From an uncultured Clostridia bacterium (GTDB lineage: Bacteria > Bacillota > Clostridia > Oscillospirales > Butyricicoccaceae), in assembly GCA_945947915.1 (NCBI GenBank), contig CAMEZQ010000010.1:1-51596 (forward strand): DNA of 51,596 nt. The letters are read 5' to 3'. Shown piece after piece: positions 39,483-48,885 of this stretch (position 1 is its first letter; each line of letters opens with the position of its first letter). The translations under genes and the position numbers were made by a program. The notes beneath the pieces were generated by a model. That model was not told where the DNA came from. It searched no databases and saw nothing but the letters and a program-made list of their open reading frames with translations.

Positions 39483-41528
39483 ATGACCAAAAAGCAAATC
39501 ACCATACGCATCCTGGCGCTGGCCCTTGTGATGGCCGCCATCACGGGTACCCTTTCCCTGCGGCTGGTCTATCTCCAGCTGGTCAAGGGGGAGGAATATC
39601 TTCAGGCGGCCCAGAGCCAGACGTCGGTGCGGTATAATATCAAGGCCTCCCGCGGCGAGATCCTCGACCGAAGCGGCGCCCGGCTGGTGTCCAATGAGCT
39701 GAGCTATTCGGTGAAGTTTAATTATTACGAGTGGGACCGGGAAGCCCAGAACGACGTCATTCTGCAGGTCTGCGGGATCCTGGAGGAAAGCGGCGTCGCC
39801 CATTACGACAGCCTGCCCATGTCGGCGGCCTATCCGCTGGTCTATACATTTGAAAGCACCGATACCGGCGACGGCAAGGCCCTGGCCGCCTTTGCCGCCG
39901 ATGAGATGAAGCTGGAAAAGCTGCCCTCGGCGGGGGAGCTTTTCATGATGCTCTGCGACCGGTATGATGTCGACAACAATCTGAGCATTGCCGACCGCCG
40001 CACCATCATCGGCGTGCGCTACGAGATGGAGCTGCGCCAGTTCTCGGCCTACAATCCCTTTACGCTGGCCAGCGGCGCCGATATCGACACGGTGGCTCAC
40101 GTCACCCAGATGTACCAGTCGCTGCCCGGCGTGTCCATCGAGGCCGACAGCACCCGCAAGTATGAAACGACGGCGGCGGCCCATCTGCTGGGCTATGTGG
40201 GCATCATCTGGAAAGAAGAATATGAGGTGCTGCGGGACCAGGGCTATGGGCTCAACGATATCCTGGGCAAGGCCGGGCTGGAAAAATCGCTGGAGTCCTA
40301 TCTCCATGGCATCGACGGCAAGGAAACACTGGTCACCGACATCACGGGCAGCGTGGTAGAGCATTACGTTTCGGTGGAGCCGCAGCCGGGGGACAACTGC
40401 TTCCTGACCATCGATCTGGGGCTGCAGGAGGTGGCCGAGCGGGCGCTGGCCGACACCATTGAGAATATCCGCGAAACCGGGCAGCGCAGCAGCAAGAAAT
40501 CGGGCGCCGACGCCGAGGGCGGCGCCGTGGTGGTCATCGACGTCAATTCCGGCGAGATCCTGGCCATGGCCAGCTACCCCACCTACAATCTGGCCACCTT
40601 CAACGCCGATTACAATGACCTGCTGGCCGACGAGCTTTCGCCCCTCTATAACCGCGCCATCCAGGGCCTTTATCCCCCCGGCTCCACCTTCAAGATGGCC
40701 ACCTCGGTGGCGGCGCTGGAGGAGGGCATCATCACGCCCACGACCAAGATCCGCGACCTGGGCCGATATACGTATTACGAAGATTATCAGCCCCGCTGCT
40801 GGCTGTATAAAGACACCGGCCGCACCCACGGCCTCATCGACGTCAGCGACGCCCTCAAGTATTCCTGCAACTATTTCTATTATGAAGTGGGCCGCGTTAT
40901 GGGCATCGATACGCTGGTGGAGTGGGCCTCCCGGCTGGGCCTGGGCCAGAAGACGGGCGTCGAGCTTTCGGGCGAGAAGGCCGGCCAGATCGCTTCGCCG
41001 CAGACGGTGGAGGACTGGGAGGGCGGCCTGGTGCTGCAGGCGGCCATCGGCCAGTCGGCCCATCAGTTTACCCCCATCCAGCTGGCCAACTATGTGGCCA
41101 CCATCGTCAACGGCGGCACGCGTTATCAGCCTCATCTGCTGAAAAAAGTCATGGATTACAGCATGAGTGAAACGGTAGAGGAGGTCGAGCCGACGGTGCT
41201 GGACGTGCTGGATCTGGCCCCCACGACCATCCAGGCCGTCAAGAAGGGCATGCGCGGCGTCGTCACCGAAGACGGCACGGCGTCGTCGGTCTTCCGCGGT
41301 TATCCCATCGAGGTGGGCGGCAAGACCGGTTCGGCCCAGACCCGCAGCGGCCGCTCGGCCCACGGTGTTTTCGTTTCCTTCGCTCCCTATGACGAGCCGG
41401 AGATCGCCGTCTGTGTCGTCGGCGAATACGCCGGCTCGGGCGGCAGTGTGGCGCCGGTGGCCGTGGCCATCTACGATCAGTATTTCGGGCTCAACCAGAC
41501 GGCCGACGCCGATACGGGCGAGTTCTGA
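39483..41528 (+). CDS. mrdA: Penicillin-binding protein 2 (elongation transpeptidase)
   Basis: The 681-residue product is a class B penicillin-binding protein: N-terminal membrane helix (about residues 8-30), dimerisation domain with ASRGEILDRSGARLVSNE, and transpeptidase domain with STFK (Ser401, Lys404), SCN (Ser461-Asn463) and KTGS (Lys614). It cross-links peptidoglycan in cell elongation, working with MreC/MreD encoded just upstream and a RodA that is not here. It is the last gene of the operon; no obvious terminator follows before the minD promoter region. Its symbol is by analogy (mrdA/pbpA). Confidence 0.93.
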   Translation: MTKKQITIRILALALVMAAITGTLSLRLVYLQLVKGEEYLQAAQSQTSVRYNIKASRGEILDRSGARLVSNELSYSVKFNYYEWDREAQNDVILQVCGILEESGVAHYDSLPMSAAYPLVYTFESTDTGDGKALAAFAADEMKLEKLPSAGELFMMLCDRYDVDNNLSIADRRTIIGVRYEMELRQFSAYNPFTLASGADIDTVAHVTQMYQSLPGVSIEADSTRKYETTAAAHLLGYVGIIWKEEYEVLRDQGYGLNDILGKAGLEKSLESYLHGIDGKETLVTDITGSVVEHYVSVEPQPGDNCFLTIDLGLQEVAERALADTIENIRETGQRSSKKSGADAEGGAVVVIDVNSGEILAMASYPTYNLATFNADYNDLLADELSPLYNRAIQGLYPPGSTFKMATSVAALEEGIITPTTKIRDLGRYTYYEDYQPRCWLYKDTGRTHGLIDVSDALKYSCNYFYYEVGRVMGIDTLVEWASRLGLGQKTGVELSGEKAGQIASPQTVEDWEGGLVLQAAIGQSAHQFTPIQLANYVATIVNGGTRYQPHLLKKVMDYSMSETVEEVEPTVLDVLDLAPTTIQAVKKGMRGVVTEDGTASSVFRGYPIEVGGKTGSAQTRSGRSAHGVFVSFAPYDEPEIAVCVVGEYAGSGGSVAPVAVAIYDQYFGLNQTADADTGEF

Positions 41529-41597
41529 TCCGGCGCGGGCCGCTTGAAAATTTTTCTCTTTCCGGGGAAAAAGAAATCAAATTTGACAAATTTTTTC

Positions 41598-41626
41598 TTG
41601 TTCTGGCTCTGCTTTTCATATATAAT
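41598..41626 (+). promoter_or_regulatory. Promoter of minD
   Basis: TATAAT at 41621-41626 with a weak TTGTTC (41598-41603) at 17 bp. A perfect TTGACA at 41583 lies too far (32 bp) from this -10. Confidence 0.55.
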
Positions 41627-41691
41627 GTTTTTTATATGATGCGTTTTCAGAACATTGCCGCCAGATGCCGATCTGGCACGGGAGGGATATC

Positions 41692-42453
41692 GTGGGACAG
41701 GTGATCGCTGTTGTTTCCGGCAAGGGGGGCACGGGAAAGACCTCTTTCTGTGCCGGTGTGGCCGTGGCGCTCTGCGCGCTGGGAGAAAAGGTGCTGCTCA
41801 TCGACGCCGACAGTGGGCTGCGCAGCCTGGACCTGGTGCTGGGCATGAGCGACCGGGTGCTTTTTTCCTATGGCGACGTCATCGACGGCGCCAGCTCCCT
41901 CAAGGAAGCTGCCGTCAAGCATCCCATCGTCAAAAATCTGCGCCTGCTGACGGCCCCCGGCACCCAGGAGACCGGCATGGGCTATAACGAATGGCAGATC
42001 GCGGCCCTGCTCGACCGGGCGCGGGCCCATTTCACCTATATCCTCGTCGATTGTCCCGCCGGCTTCGGCAGCGAAGTCATGCGCTTTGCCCGGCACGCCG
42101 ACCGCGCCGTGGTGGTCTCGACGCCCGATCACACGGCCCTGCGGGGCGCCCAGCGCATGGGTGTTCAGCTGTGCGCCGCCGGCATGGACAGGCTGCGCAT
42201 CGCCGTCAACCGGGTGCGGGCCGGCATGATCGACAAGGGCGGCGCCGTCAATATCGATGCCGCCATGGACCAGGCCGGCATGGCGCTGCTGGGCGTCATT
42301 CCCGAAGACCGCGACGTCATCGCCTGCGGCAATCTGGGGCGTGTCCTCGTGCTTTTTTCCTCCGGGTATGCCCGGGTGGCCTATGCCAACATCGCGCGCC
42401 GCCTGCGCGGCAGCCGCGTGCGCCTGCTGGAGGGCGTGCGGCTGAAAAAATAA
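41692..42453 (+). CDS. minD: Septum site-determining ATPase MinD-like
   Basis: The 253-residue product is a MinD/ParA-type ATPase with deviant Walker A SGKGGTGKT, IDADSGLRSLDLVLGM, the switch region DCPAGFG and TPDHTALRGAQR. MinD on the membrane recruits the inhibitor of FtsZ assembly. The C-terminus is shorter than usual, ending RLRGSRVRLLEGVRLKK; this basic stretch could be the membrane-targeting helix. No minC or minE adjoins. The start is GTG 41692, chosen for GGGAGGG 5 bases upstream and because it opens the family N-terminus. Confidence 0.85.
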   Translation: MGQVIAVVSGKGGTGKTSFCAGVAVALCALGEKVLLIDADSGLRSLDLVLGMSDRVLFSYGDVIDGASSLKEAAVKHPIVKNLRLLTAPGTQETGMGYNEWQIAALLDRARAHFTYILVDCPAGFGSEVMRFARHADRAVVVSTPDHTALRGAQRMGVQLCAAGMDRLRIAVNRVRAGMIDKGGAVNIDAAMDQAGMALLGVIPEDRDVIACGNLGRVLVLFSSGYARVAYANIARRLRGSRVRLLEGVRLKK

Positions 42454-42514
42454 GAGAATGAAAGAATAAAAGGGCTTTTTAAAATTCAAACGATCAGACA
42501 GGGGGAACCACCAA

Positions 42515-42916
42515 ATGAATATCGCAATCGTTGCCCAGGACAGCAAGAAAGAGCTGATGATCCAGTTCTGTATCGCCTATTGCGGCGTTCTGGCCAAGCA
42601 TAAGCTGTGCGCCACCGCCACCACCGGCAAAATGATCGCCGATGCCACGGGCCTCCGGATCGATTGTCTCATGCCCGGCTCCATCGGCGGCGAGGAACAG
42701 ATCGCCGCCCGCGTCGAGTATAACCAGATCGATTTGGTCTTGCTTTTCAGGGATCCTATGGTAAAATATGATCAGGAAACGACGCTGAACAACGTCATGC
42801 GCAGCTGTGACAAAAACAGCATTCCCATCGCCACCAACGTTGCCACCGCAGAAGTCCTCATTCAGGGCCTCATTCGCGGCGACTTCGCCTGGAGAGAGAT
42901 CGTCAATCCCCAGTAA
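42515..42916 (+). CDS. mgsA: Methylglyoxal synthase
   Basis: The 133-residue product matches MgsA: NIAIVAQDSKKELM at the start, ATATTGKMIADATGL, LMPGSIGGEEQIAARV and LLFRDPM, with the catalytic aspartates in GGEEQIA-RVEYNQID and FRDP regions and NIPIATNVATAEVLI (reading SIPIATNVATAEVLI). It converts dihydroxyacetone phosphate to methylglyoxal when phosphate is scarce. Pairing with minD is typical of Clostridia. AGGGGGAACC precedes the ATG. Confidence 0.93.
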   Translation: MNIAIVAQDSKKELMIQFCIAYCGVLAKHKLCATATTGKMIADATGLRIDCLMPGSIGGEEQIAARVEYNQIDLVLLFRDPMVKYDQETTLNNVMRSCDKNSIPIATNVATAEVLIQGLIRGDFAWREIVNPQ

Positions 42917-42960
42917 AGACACGGCGGCGCTTGGAAATTCCAGGCATCGAGGTCATAAGT

Positions 42961-43038
42961 ATGCGGATGGTCTTTTATTTCTATACAACCGACGTGGATA
43001 CCGGCCTGCCGAGATGATGGCCCCCTCGGCAGGCTTTT
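42961..43038 (+). promoter_or_regulatory. Candidate leader-peptide attenuator of aspS
   Basis: An 18-codon open frame starts at ATG 42961 behind GAGGT with 7-base spacing: MRMVFYFYTTDVDTGLPR, then TGA at 43015-43017. It has two Asp codons (GAC 42991-42993, GAT 42997-42999) just before a 10-bp terminator (43004-43013 with 43025-43034) and T4; the reading frame runs through the left arm. This is the layout of translation-coupled attenuation ahead of the aspartyl-tRNA synthetase gene. It may instead be just the mgsA terminator. Confidence 0.4.
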
Positions 43039-43088
43039 GGGCTGTGGGCCATTCTCAGATTTTACACAAGAATAAGGACAGTGAGATT

Positions 43089-44885
<1,797 letters not shown>

Positions 44886-44906
44886 GCCCGGTACGGCTCC
44901 CTTTCC

Positions 44907-44935
44907 GCCCGCCCTTCGGCGGGCGGATCTTTTTT
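44907..44935 (+). terminator. Terminator of aspS
   Basis: Stem CGCCCGCC/GGCGGGCG with loop CTTC at about 44907-44926, followed by GATC and T6. Confidence 0.9.
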
Positions 44936-45127
44936 GGCCGGATCATCGGCGCGGGATCGGCCATCGGCGCCGGCGCGCTGGTGGGCGCGGGGCAGGGGAT
45001 CCCGCCCCGCTCAGTGGTGGTGGCCGTGCCCGGAAAGGCGGTCCGGACGGTCTCCGATGGGCAGTTTGGGGAAATCCGCCGCAGCGCCGCCCATTATATT
45101 GAGCTGGCGGAGAAATATAAGATCTGA
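44936..45127 (+). pseudogene. C-terminal remnant of a gamma-carbonic-anhydrase-type protein
   Basis: The plus frame ending at TGA 45125-45127 encodes GRIIGAGSAIGAGALVG, IPPRSVVVAVPGKAVR and RRSAAHYIELAEKYKI, which matches the last third of gamma-carbonic-anhydrase-like hexapeptide-repeat proteins (YrdA type), including the left-handed helix turns and the C-terminal helix. No start or N-terminal two thirds are present: the frame runs directly out of the aspS terminator T run. The metal-binding histidines of the family would lie in the missing part. It is a decayed fragment, probably left by a deletion that fused it to the aspS terminator. Confidence 0.75.
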
Positions 45128-45142
45128 ATCCGGTGTAAAATA

Positions 45143-45180
45143 AAGCCGCCCGTCCTGCGTATGCGGGACGGGCGGCTTTG
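45143..45180 (-). terminator. Terminator of the dapF-symporter operon
   Basis: A 14-bp GC stem around TGCGTATGC at about 45150-45179; on the minus strand it runs into TTTATTTT. Confidence 0.88.
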
Positions 45181-45201
45181 TTTGGAAAAGAGGGGATTGA
45201 C

Positions 45202-46449
45202 TTATTCTCTGGGTTCGGCGGCGCCGGACAGATGCTTCTGCAGCCAGTCCTTGCCGTCTACGAAGCGGGCGACGATGAAGGAGACCACATAGTCGCCGGC
45301 GGCGTTGACCATGGTGGCCGGGGGATCGACCAGGTTGCCCAGGGCCAGGGCGAAGGGATAGGCCACCGCCAGCTGGTCGGGGAAGAAGATGGTGCAGAGC
45401 ACCAGCTCACCGGTACCGCCGCCGCCGGGGATGCCCGACATGGCCACCGAGGAGAAGACGGCCACAATGATGGCCAGAATGGCCTTGCCGGTGGAGAAGT
45501 CCAGACCGAAAATGCCAAAGAGGAAGGCCACTTTAACGATGGCCGACATGGCCGAGCCGTCCATATGCATGGTGGCGCCCAGAGGCAGGACGATGTCGGA
45601 GATATCCTTGGAGATGCCCGATTCCTGGGCCACTTCCATGTTGGTGGGGATGGTGGCCACCGAGGAACAGGTGCCGAAGGAAACGGCCGCCGGACGGAAC
45701 AGCTTGCTGAACATCAGCCTGGCCGCGCCCTTACCGCCGCCGAAGGAGGCGTAAATGGGGAAGAAGACGAACATATAGGCAAAGCTCATGACGTAATAGA
45801 CGATCAGCGTGCGGCTGTAGTCGCCGATCAGCTCGGGGCCGTAGGTGGCCACCAGCGAGGCGAAGAAGCCGAAGAAGCCGATGGGGGCGTAGTAGGTGAT
45901 CAGCTTGACGGTCTTCATGATGCAGGCGGTCAGGTCCTCCAGCAGTTTGGCTGTACGGGTGCTGGGGCCGCCGTTCATCTGGATGCCGAAGCCGAAGAGG
46001 ACGGCCGCCACGATGAGGGGCAGGATGGCCCGGCGGCTGAACAGCTCGGTGAAGTCGGGCTTGGTGAAGAAGTTGACGATCATGTCGGCCAGGCCCAGCG
46101 TATCGCCGACCTCACCCTCCACGATGGTATACTGGCCGGAGACAAGGGGGAAAATGCGGCAGACGATGTACATGAGCACGCCGGCGATGGCGGCGGTGGT
46201 CAGAAAGGTCAGAACGGTGGTGCCGATGACCTTGCCGGCCCGCTTGATGTTGGACATGTTGGCAATGGCCGACGAGATCGAGCAGAAGACCATGGGCACA
46301 ACGACGCAGAACATCATATTGATGAAGACGGTGCCCAGGAACTCCAGATTGGCCGCCCATTCGGGCTTGACCCAGCCGACCACGCAGCCGGCGATGATGC
46401 CGCATAGCATCAGAAAAATAAAGCTGTTGTTTTTGATAAATGCTTTCAT
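45202..46449 (-). CDS. Dicarboxylate/amino acid:cation symporter (DAACS family)
   Basis: The 415-residue product has eight-helix DAACS features: N-terminal LGTVFINMMFCVVVPMVFCSI (in parts), hairpin 1 FGTCSSVATIPTNM, the central PLGATMHMDGSA (NMDGT-like), hairpin 2 GIPGGGGTGE, and DPPATMVNAAGD in helix 8. It would import glutamate, aspartate or related dicarboxylates or serine with Na+ or H+. Helix 8 has DPPATM where glutamate carriers have RTMVN, so the ligand may differ. It is the second gene of an operon with dapF (28-base gap). A ribosome site GAGAGGAG lies upstream. Confidence 0.9.
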   Translation of the reverse strand: MKAFIKNNSFIFLMLCGIIAGCVVGWVKPEWAANLEFLGTVFINMMFCVVVPMVFCSISSAIANMSNIKRAGKVIGTTVLTFLTTAAIAGVLMYIVCRIFPLVSGQYTIVEGEVGDTLGLADMIVNFFTKPDFTELFSRRAILPLIVAAVLFGFGIQMNGGPSTRTAKLLEDLTACIMKTVKLITYYAPIGFFGFFASLVATYGPELIGDYSRTLIVYYVMSFAYMFVFFPIYASFGGGKGAARLMFSKLFRPAAVSFGTCSSVATIPTNMEVAQESGISKDISDIVLPLGATMHMDGSAMSAIVKVAFLFGIFGLDFSTGKAILAIIVAVFSSVAMSGIPGGGGTGELVLCTIFFPDQLAVAYPFALALGNLVDPPATMVNAAGDYVVSFIVARFVDGKDWLQKHLSGAAEPRE

Positions 46450-46477
46450 GCAGATCTCCTCTCGTTTTTTACAGCGC

Positions 46478-47317
46478 TTACAGTATGAGGTCTTCGTCGG
46501 TGATCTCCCCGGAGCAGACCATATTGGTCGGCCCGGTCAGCCACAGATCGCGTACCTGCGCGCCGTCGTGTTCAACGGTGACGCGCAGCTCCCCGCCCCG
46601 GGTGATCATCCGCACATTACGCCCGGATACCAGCCCCTGTAGGGTCAGCACGGCGCAGGTCGAGCCGACGCCGGTGCCGCAGGCATAGGTGAAATCCTCG
46701 ACGCCCCGCTCGAAGGTGCGCACCAGCACCCGGTCGGGCTCCAGGATCTCGTAAAAATTGACATTGGCGCCCTTGGGATAGGCCGGGTGGCTGCGCAGGG
46801 CGCGGCCCCGCGGCCGCAGCGCGTCGTCCGGAATGTCCCGCAGGCCGGGCATGGGGATGACGGCATGGGGCAGGCCGGGGCTCCCCAGCTCGACGTAGGC
46901 GCCGGGCTGACGCTCCCCCATGCAGTCGACGGGGGCGTCCAGCCGCAGGACGCTGGGGTCGTTGAGCCGGATGCGGTAATTGCGCCGGTCGATGCGCCGG
47001 CCGGTCACCAGTCCGGCCGTGGTCTCCACCCGCTGTACCTCGCCGGCCAGGCCCATTTCATAGCCGTAGCGGCAGATGCAGCGGGCGCCGTTGCCGCACA
47101 TCTCGCCCATACTGCCGTCGGCGTTGAAAAAGAGCATCCGGTAGTCGCCCGCGCCGGTGGGGCGGGTGACGACCATCAGGCCGTCGGCGCCGATGGACAG
47201 CCGGCGCTCACAGAGCTGCCGGGCGATATGGGGCAGTGCCTCCGCAGGCAGCCGGCCTTCCAGATCGTTGAGGATCAGAAAGTCGTTGCCCGCGCCGTTC
47301 ATTTTGTGAAAATGCAT
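46478..47317 (-). CDS. dapF: Diaminopimelate epimerase
   Basis: The 279-residue product has the DapF start FHKMNGAGNDFLIL, the first catalytic cysteine in MCGNGARC and the second in ACGTGVGST, plus the paired half-domain layout. It turns LL- into meso-diaminopimelate for lysine and peptidoglycan. I chose ATG 47317 because GGAGGGTG lies directly upstream; the ATG at 47332 overlaps that site. The downstream symporter gene is co-transcribed. Confidence 0.94.
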   Translation of the reverse strand: MHFHKMNGAGNDFLILNDLEGRLPAEALPHIARQLCERRLSIGADGLMVVTRPTGAGDYRMLFFNADGSMGEMCGNGARCICRYGYEMGLAGEVQRVETTAGLVTGRRIDRRNYRIRLNDPSVLRLDAPVDCMGERQPGAYVELGSPGLPHAVIPMPGLRDIPDDALRPRGRALRSHPAYPKGANVNFYEILEPDRVLVRTFERGVEDFTYACGTGVGSTCAVLTLQGLVSGRNVRMITRGGELRVTVEHDGAQVRDLWLTGPTNMVCSGEITDEDLIL

Positions 47318-47343
47318 GGGATCACCCTCCAAATCTATGTTTC

Positions 47344-47372
47344 AGTATATCGGCGCGGCCGGGGCGTGTAAA
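47344..47372 (-). promoter_or_regulatory. Promoter of the dapF-symporter operon
   Basis: On the minus strand TTTACA (47367-47372), 17-bp spacer, TATACT (47344-47349). Confidence 0.75.
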
Positions 47373-47420
47373 TCGTTTCTTGTGCTGACTATATTGCAAA
47401 AAATGCGGCGGCCGGAAAAT

Positions 47421-47474
47421 TATCAAGGCACCTTGATATTTTTGCCGATCTGCGGTACACTGTCTGTACAGACA
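47421..47474 (+). promoter_or_regulatory. Palindromic operator and promoter of the MarR-type remnant
   Basis: A perfect 18-bp palindrome, TATCAAGG-CA-CCTTGATA (47421-47438), covers the -35 TTGATA (47433-47438). The -10 TACACT is at 47456-47461 (17-bp spacer), and a second perfect palindrome TGTCTG-TA-CAGACA (47461-47474) covers the start site. This is the usual layout of an autorepressed MarR-family gene. Confidence 0.7.
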
Positions 47475-47509
47475 TGATTTATTTCACAAAGCAAAGGAGC
47501 ATATACAAG

Positions 47510-47670
47510 ATGGAAAAGAATTGTCCCTGCTGCGCAGATGCGGTCATTTTCTCCACCACAGCGCCGGCACGGAAGATACCGCTTCCCTGCTGAACGCGCT
47601 GACGGCAGAGGAGCGCGCAGCGCTGGAAGGCCTTTTGGAAAAATGTCTTGCCCATTGGGAGCAGCATTAA
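47510..47670 (+). pseudogene. Internally deleted MarR-family regulator remnant
   Basis: A good ribosome site (AAAGGAG, 47492-47498) precedes ATG 47510, which after four codons shifts frame. The other frame, from TTG 47521 to TAA 47668-47670, reads SLLRRCGHFLHH, then TEDTASLLNALTAEERAALE and GLLEKCLAHWEQH. From memory, the first part matches the start and the second the final dimerisation helices of small MarR-type regulators of Clostridia; the winged helix between them is missing. About 49 residues remain of an expected 140. The promoter, operator and terminator are intact, so the decay is probably recent. A genuine small protein in this frame cannot be excluded. Confidence 0.6.
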
Positions 47671-47687
47671 AATACGGCGTAAAATCA

Positions 47688-47727
47688 GCCGCCCGGAAAC
47701 ATCCGCGATGTTTCCGGGCGGCTTTTT
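47688..47727 (+). terminator. Terminator of the MarR-type remnant
   Basis: A perfect 16-bp stem (47688-47703 with 47707-47722), loop CGC, then T5. Confidence 0.93.
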
Positions 47728-47769
47728 ATCTGCGATATAATGCCGTGTCAGGCAGGCGCGTCCGGGCGG

Positions 47770-48378
47770 CTATGCCAGAAAGGACAGATCAAAGAGGCGG
47801 CGGACCCGGCGGAAGCCGTCTTCCTCCAGGATCAGCTCAGACAGGCTGCCGGCGCGCCCAGACAGGGCCAGCCGGTTGAGGCTTTCTGCCTCCAGACCCA
47901 GGAACATGGCGTGAAAAAGCCCCAGAAGGTCGCCATGGGACACGACGACGATGCAGCCGGCGGGGTCGGCCAGCAGGCGGTCGAAGCAGGGGCGCAGGCG
48001 CTGCCAGGCGTCCCTGCGGCTCTCGGCATCGGGAAAGAGGCGGTCGTCGATCGTGCGCTCGGGCTTTTCCATGTTTTCCCGCAGCCACTGCACCGAATGG
48101 CCGACGCACCGGCCCAGGCTGCGCTCCCGCAGCTCGGGGCAGGCGGTGACGGACGCGCCCAGATGGGCGGCGATGATGTCGGCCGTGCGGCGCGCCCGCC
48201 GCAGGTCGGAGGTATAAACAGCCGCCGGCCGGCCCCGGAGTTCCGCGGCCAGACGGGCGCCGATGCGTTCGGCCTGCGCGACCCCCAGCGGGGTCAGGTC
48301 CCAGTCGGTCCACGAGCCGACCATGCCGTTTATGTGATGCTCCGACTGGGTATGCTGGATGGTGTAGATCTGTTTCAT
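47770..48378 (-). CDS. Histidine phosphatase family protein with QHT motif
   Basis: The 202-residue product has the phosphoglycerate-mutase-like fold: WTDWDLTPLGVAQAERIGARL, YTSDLRRARRTADIIAAHL, ELRERSLG and VVVSHGDLLGLF. The first catalytic block, normally RHGxT, reads IQHTQSEHH: the histidine nucleophile is kept but the arginine is replaced by glutamine and the glycine by threonine. The second histidine (SHGD) is kept. Such changes may alter phosphate binding or substrate. GAGGAGGGG precedes ATG 48378; an extended -10 TGC-TATGAT lies on the minus strand at 48421-48429. Substrate unknown. Confidence 0.85.
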   Translation of the reverse strand: MKQIYTIQHTQSEHHINGMVGSWTDWDLTPLGVAQAERIGARLAAELRGRPAAVYTSDLRRARRTADIIAAHLGASVTACPELRERSLGRCVGHSVQWLRENMEKPERTIDDRLFPDAESRRDAWQRLRPCFDRLLADPAGCIVVVSHGDLLGLFHAMFLGLEAESLNRLALSGRAGSLSELILEEDGFRRVRRLFDLSFLA

Positions 48379-48508
48379 AACGGCCCCTCCTCAAAAGATG
48401 GTGTTTCGTCCTCTGCGGCTATCATAGCATAGGGCCGTTCCTTCCGGCAAGGCAAAACCCCTGCGCCGCTTTCCGTGCATCCGATCCCTCCAACCCTTTT
48501 TCGTTATT

Positions 48509-48526
48509 TTAACTCAAAAGAGTTAA
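48509..48526 (+). promoter_or_regulatory. Palindrome upstream of the XRE regulator
   Basis: A perfect 7-bp inverted repeat, TTAACTC-AAAA-GAGTTAA, lies 51 bases before the gene; a -10-like TAGAAT is at 48558-48563. A likely operator for the regulator that follows. Confidence 0.55.
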
Positions 48527-48576
48527 TCTTTTCAAGCGGCAGCGGGTATCCTTTTGATAGAATCGAGGTGATATCC

Positions 48577-48819
48577 GTGAATATCGGCGAAGCGGTAAGA
48601 GAACGCATACTGGAGCTGTGTGAACAAAGGAATATTTCCATCAATAAGCTTTGCCATATGAGCGGCGTCACCCAGTCCACGGTCAATAACATCATCAGCG
48701 GACGAAACAACAGCGCCACTGTCTCCACCATCCAGAAGCTGTGCGATGGGCTGGGGATCACCATTGAAGATTTTTTCCACTCGGAACGCTTTCGCGATCT
48801 GGAGCAGGAAATCAAGTAA
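48577..48819 (+). CDS. Small XRE-family helix-turn-helix regulator
   Basis: The 80-residue product is almost only a Cro/C1-type helix-turn-helix: VRERILELCEQRNISINKLCHMSGVTQSTVNNIISGRNNS (in parts), TVSTIQKLCDGLGITIEDFF. It lacks any sensor domain. I chose GTG 48577 because GAGGTGAT lies just upstream; another in-frame GTG at 48568 is part of that ribosome site. It stands alone between divergent and convergent genes, so its targets are unknown apart from the palindrome at 48509. Confidence 0.85.
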   Translation: MNIGEAVRERILELCEQRNISINKLCHMSGVTQSTVNNIISGRNNSATVSTIQKLCDGLGITIEDFFHSERFRDLEQEIK

Positions 48820-48822
48820 AAA

Positions 48823-48868
48823 AGCCTCCCGTACCGGCGAGATGCCGATGGGGAGGCTTGATTTTTAT
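48823..48868. terminator. Terminator between XRE and ferredoxin genes
   Basis: Stem AAGCCTCCC / GGGAGGCTT flanking a 19-base loop (about 48822-48860), followed by TTTTTAT on plus. It can serve both convergent genes. Confidence 0.7.
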
Positions 48869-48885
48869 ACTTTGCGGTGCTGCTG

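Noticed and set aside
41583-41588. A perfect TTGACA upstream of minD as -35
   Set aside because: The only good -10 (TATAAT at 41621) is 32 bp away and nothing like a -10 lies 16-19 bp downstream.
42990-43040. A T-box-like GTGGATACCG upstream of aspS
   Set aside because: There is no Stem I or specifier region in the short 172-base gap, and TGGA would not fit the G discriminator expected of tRNA-Asp. A leader peptide or plain terminator explains it better.
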